Below, piece after piece: positions 4,913 through 5,735 of a DNA stretch of 5,735 nucleotides. The notes beneath the pieces were generated by a model that saw only the letters and a program-made list of their open reading frames with translations, made no database searches and was not told the origin of the DNA. The stretch is from the NCBI GenBank assembly GCA_024277475.1, contig JAJRVC010000073.1:1-5735 (forward strand), read 5' to 3'. Source of the stretch: Deltaproteobacteria bacterium (GTDB taxonomy: Bacteria > Desulfobacterota > Desulfobacteria > Desulfobacterales > JAFDCJ01). Each line of letters opens with the position of its first letter. Within the stretch, counting starts at the first letter, position 1. Made by a program: the position numbers and the translations under genes.

Positions 4913-5350
4913 ACCTAAAGCTTCCAGGTCGGCTAGATCTTTTTTTCTTCCCACAGCCCTCTTGTTCATAATTAATTGTTCGTGCCCGATATAGTGGACT
5001 TGAATATCGCCGTATTTTCCCGGAGCCCGATGGGAAAAAGCCTCATTCCATGATACCCCGCTTATTGAGGTAATGATGTCAATTCTGACCGGGGGCACTC
5101 CAAGTTGTACGACCTGCCCCGGTTTCTCAAAATCTTGTGCGGCTAGGCCAACGGAGCCGAAACCAAACACCTTGAGGGCGGACATGATACGCGCGGCATT
5201 TTTATCGTCCGGTTTGACAAAAATGTCAATGTCACCGGTATAACGCGGGGCTCCGTGAAAAGCCAGGGCATAGCCTCCGACAATAATATATTCAACCTTG
5301 TGCGCGTTGAATAACTCGAACAGATCTTTGAAGTCTTGCTGTATTTCCAT
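4904..5350 (-). CDS. Nucleotidyltransferase-fold protein, toxin-antitoxin type (AbiEii/DUF6036-like)
   Basis: The 148-residue protein carries the pol-beta-type nucleotidyltransferase signature. 'YIIVGGYALAFHGAPRYTGDIDIFV' starts at residue 21, with Gly25-Gly26 and the metal-binding Asp40-x-Asp42. A third acidic strand is 'VRIDIIT' (Asp91). The C-terminal 'LIMNKRAVGRKKDLADLEAL' (126-145) is typical of this group. By family knowledge such proteins move nucleotides onto RNA, tRNA or protein and often act as the toxin or effector of a two-gene module, in the cytoplasm. The key residues are all present, so it is likely active. Start ATG 5348-5350 has GAAGG eight bases upstream, inside the preceding gene, which it overlaps by 59 bases; translational coupling is likely. 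The exact subfamily is uncertain, and a housekeeping nucleotidyltransferase is unlikely given the partner. Confidence 0.82.
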   Translation of the reverse strand: MEIQQDFKDLFELFNAHKVEYIIVGGYALAFHGAPRYTGDIDIFVKPDDKNAARIMSALKVFGFGSVGLAAQDFEKPGQVVQLGVPPVRIDIITSISGVSWNEAFSHRAPGKYGDIQVHYIGHEQLIMNKRAVGRKKDLADLEALGAE

Positions 5351-5480
5351 GGTATTGCCTTCGTAAGTAGTCTACGGTTGCAACGCGTTCCTCAGACGGT
5401 CTACTTAACCAATAGGCCAGGTCCTCTTTAATCGAGGAGTGATCAGCCACATTACATTTTTTTACAATTTTTTGAATCAT
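5292..5480 (-). CDS. Small partner protein of the nucleotidyltransferase cassette (antitoxin-like)
   Basis: The 62-residue product begins at ATG 5478-5480 and ends at TGA 5292-5294, overlapping the nucleotidyltransferase start by 59 bases in another frame. The sequence 'EDLAYWLSRPSEERVATVDY' followed by 'LRRQYHGNTARLQRSVRVIQ' resembles, from memory, the small proteins that usually precede this type of nucleotidyltransferase: an N-terminal acidic helix, a 'W-x-x-R-x-x-E-E-R' core and a C-terminal 'RLQR' tail. A role as antitoxin or chaperone-like partner is inferred from position. The ribosome site is weak (AAAG, close to the ATG), while the promoter just upstream is strong, a common way to balance such pairs. 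It is the first gene of the operon. Confidence 0.72.
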   Translation of the reverse strand: MIQKIVKKCNVADHSSIKEDLAYWLSRPSEERVATVDYLRRQYHGNTARLQRSVRVIQRAQG

Positions 5481-5517
5481 TTCTTTAACCTATCATTGTG
5501 CTTTAAATCTACAAAAC

Positions 5518-5546
5518 ATTATCGGGTAAAAATTAAATAAAGTCAA
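5518..5546 (-). promoter_or_regulatory. Near-consensus sigma-70 promoter of the nucleotidyltransferase cassette
   Basis: On the minus strand, TTGACT (5541-5546) and GATAAT (5518-5523) each match five of six consensus positions with an ideal 17-base spacer. Transcription would begin near 5511, giving a leader of about 30 bases before ATG 5480. This is the best promoter in the window. It ends a few bases from the first recognisable codon of the sigma-54 activator relic, so the two abut back to back. Confidence 0.75.
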
Positions 5547-5549
5547 TAA

Positions 5550-5735
5550 CCTTCGGGGTTTCGACAGGCAGCACAGACAGAAAATCCGACCTTGATCACC
5601 GGTGAAACCGGTACCGGAAAAGAACTGGTGGCCCGGGCAATCCAACAACTCAGTGACCGCACGGAAAAACCGTTTGTCCCCATCCATACGGTATCCATTC
5701 GCGTGGGTTTAACAATAAAAGAAGCTGAAAATGAG
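5550..5735 (+). pseudogene. Sigma-54 activator (NtrC-type AAA+) relic, 5' truncated and internally deleted
   Basis: The plus-strand frame opens after TAA (5547-5549) and has no ATG. It reads 'FRQAAQTENPTLITGETGTG' onward, covering the start of an NtrC-type AAA+ domain with the Walker A motif GETGTGKE at 5601-5624, then 'ELVARAIQQLSDRTEKPFVPIH' to about 5687. In an intact protein this is followed by about 200 residues carrying the sigma-54 contact loop GAFTGA, Walker B and the sensor motifs. Here it continues at once, in frame, into 'VSIRVGLTIKEAENE', which resembles the linker before the C-terminal Fis-type HTH domain. The regulator domain and start are also missing. It cannot activate sigma-54 polymerase. 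The HTH part may continue beyond the right edge. Confidence 0.78.

Noticed and set aside
5493..5687. Minus-strand 64-codon frame
   Set aside because: Antisense to the sigma-54 activator relic with its Walker A motif, and it covers the cassette promoter.
1..5735. CRISPR array, tRNA, rRNA or insertion sequence
   Set aside because: No regularly spaced direct repeats of CRISPR length, no tRNA-like cloverleaf recognised, and no transposase or terminal inverted repeat pair with target duplication seen.

Overview
The window looks like a stretch of a Gram-negative, probably anaerobic bacterium. My best guess is a sulfate-reducing or syntrophic Desulfobacterota (deltaproteobacterial) genome. The basis is a two-component kinase, a sigma-54 activator remnant, a nitronate-monooxygenase-like flavoprotein with a cysteine cluster, an enoyl-CoA hydratase remnant, strong Shine-Dalgarno sites and moderate GC. 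This placement is inference from gene content only.

Layout from left to right. 1-769 (-) is the 5' part of a membrane-anchored PAS/HisKA sensor kinase that runs off the left edge. 770-1269 is a 500-base intergenic stretch with several perfect inverted repeats and a promoter-like site. 1270-1659 (+) is a small Lys-rich, histone-H1-like protein with a predicted C-terminal winged-helix domain. 1660-2070 holds a doubtful minus-strand ORF and T-rich leader DNA. 2071-3561 (+) is a nitronate monooxygenase/2-nitropropane-dioxygenase-like protein with a Cys cluster and an unusual 14/15-residue repeat tail, closed by a clear terminator. 3646-4006 (+) is a collapsed aromatic amino acid (histidine-type) ammonia-lyase pseudogene whose conserved blocks survive in order but in different frames. 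4013-4210 (-) is a small orphan protein gene. 4313-4347 is a degenerate heptamer repeat. 4367-4852 (-) is an enoyl-CoA hydratase gene with a large in-frame internal deletion. 4904-5480 (-) is a two-gene, overlapping nucleotidyltransferase cassette of toxin-antitoxin type with its own near-consensus promoter. 5550-5735 (+) is a sigma-54 activator remnant with no start codon and most of its AAA+ domain missing, running off the right edge.

The most notable feature is a pattern. Three unrelated catabolic or regulatory genes (ammonia-lyase, crotonase, NtrC-type activator) in the right-hand 2.1 kb have each lost internal blocks while keeping recognisable flanking blocks. In two of the three the join is in frame. 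They surround a cassette of the mobile, addiction-module type. This suggests an accessory or decaying region shrinking by internal deletion. The left half (kinase, H1-like protein, flavoprotein) looks intact.
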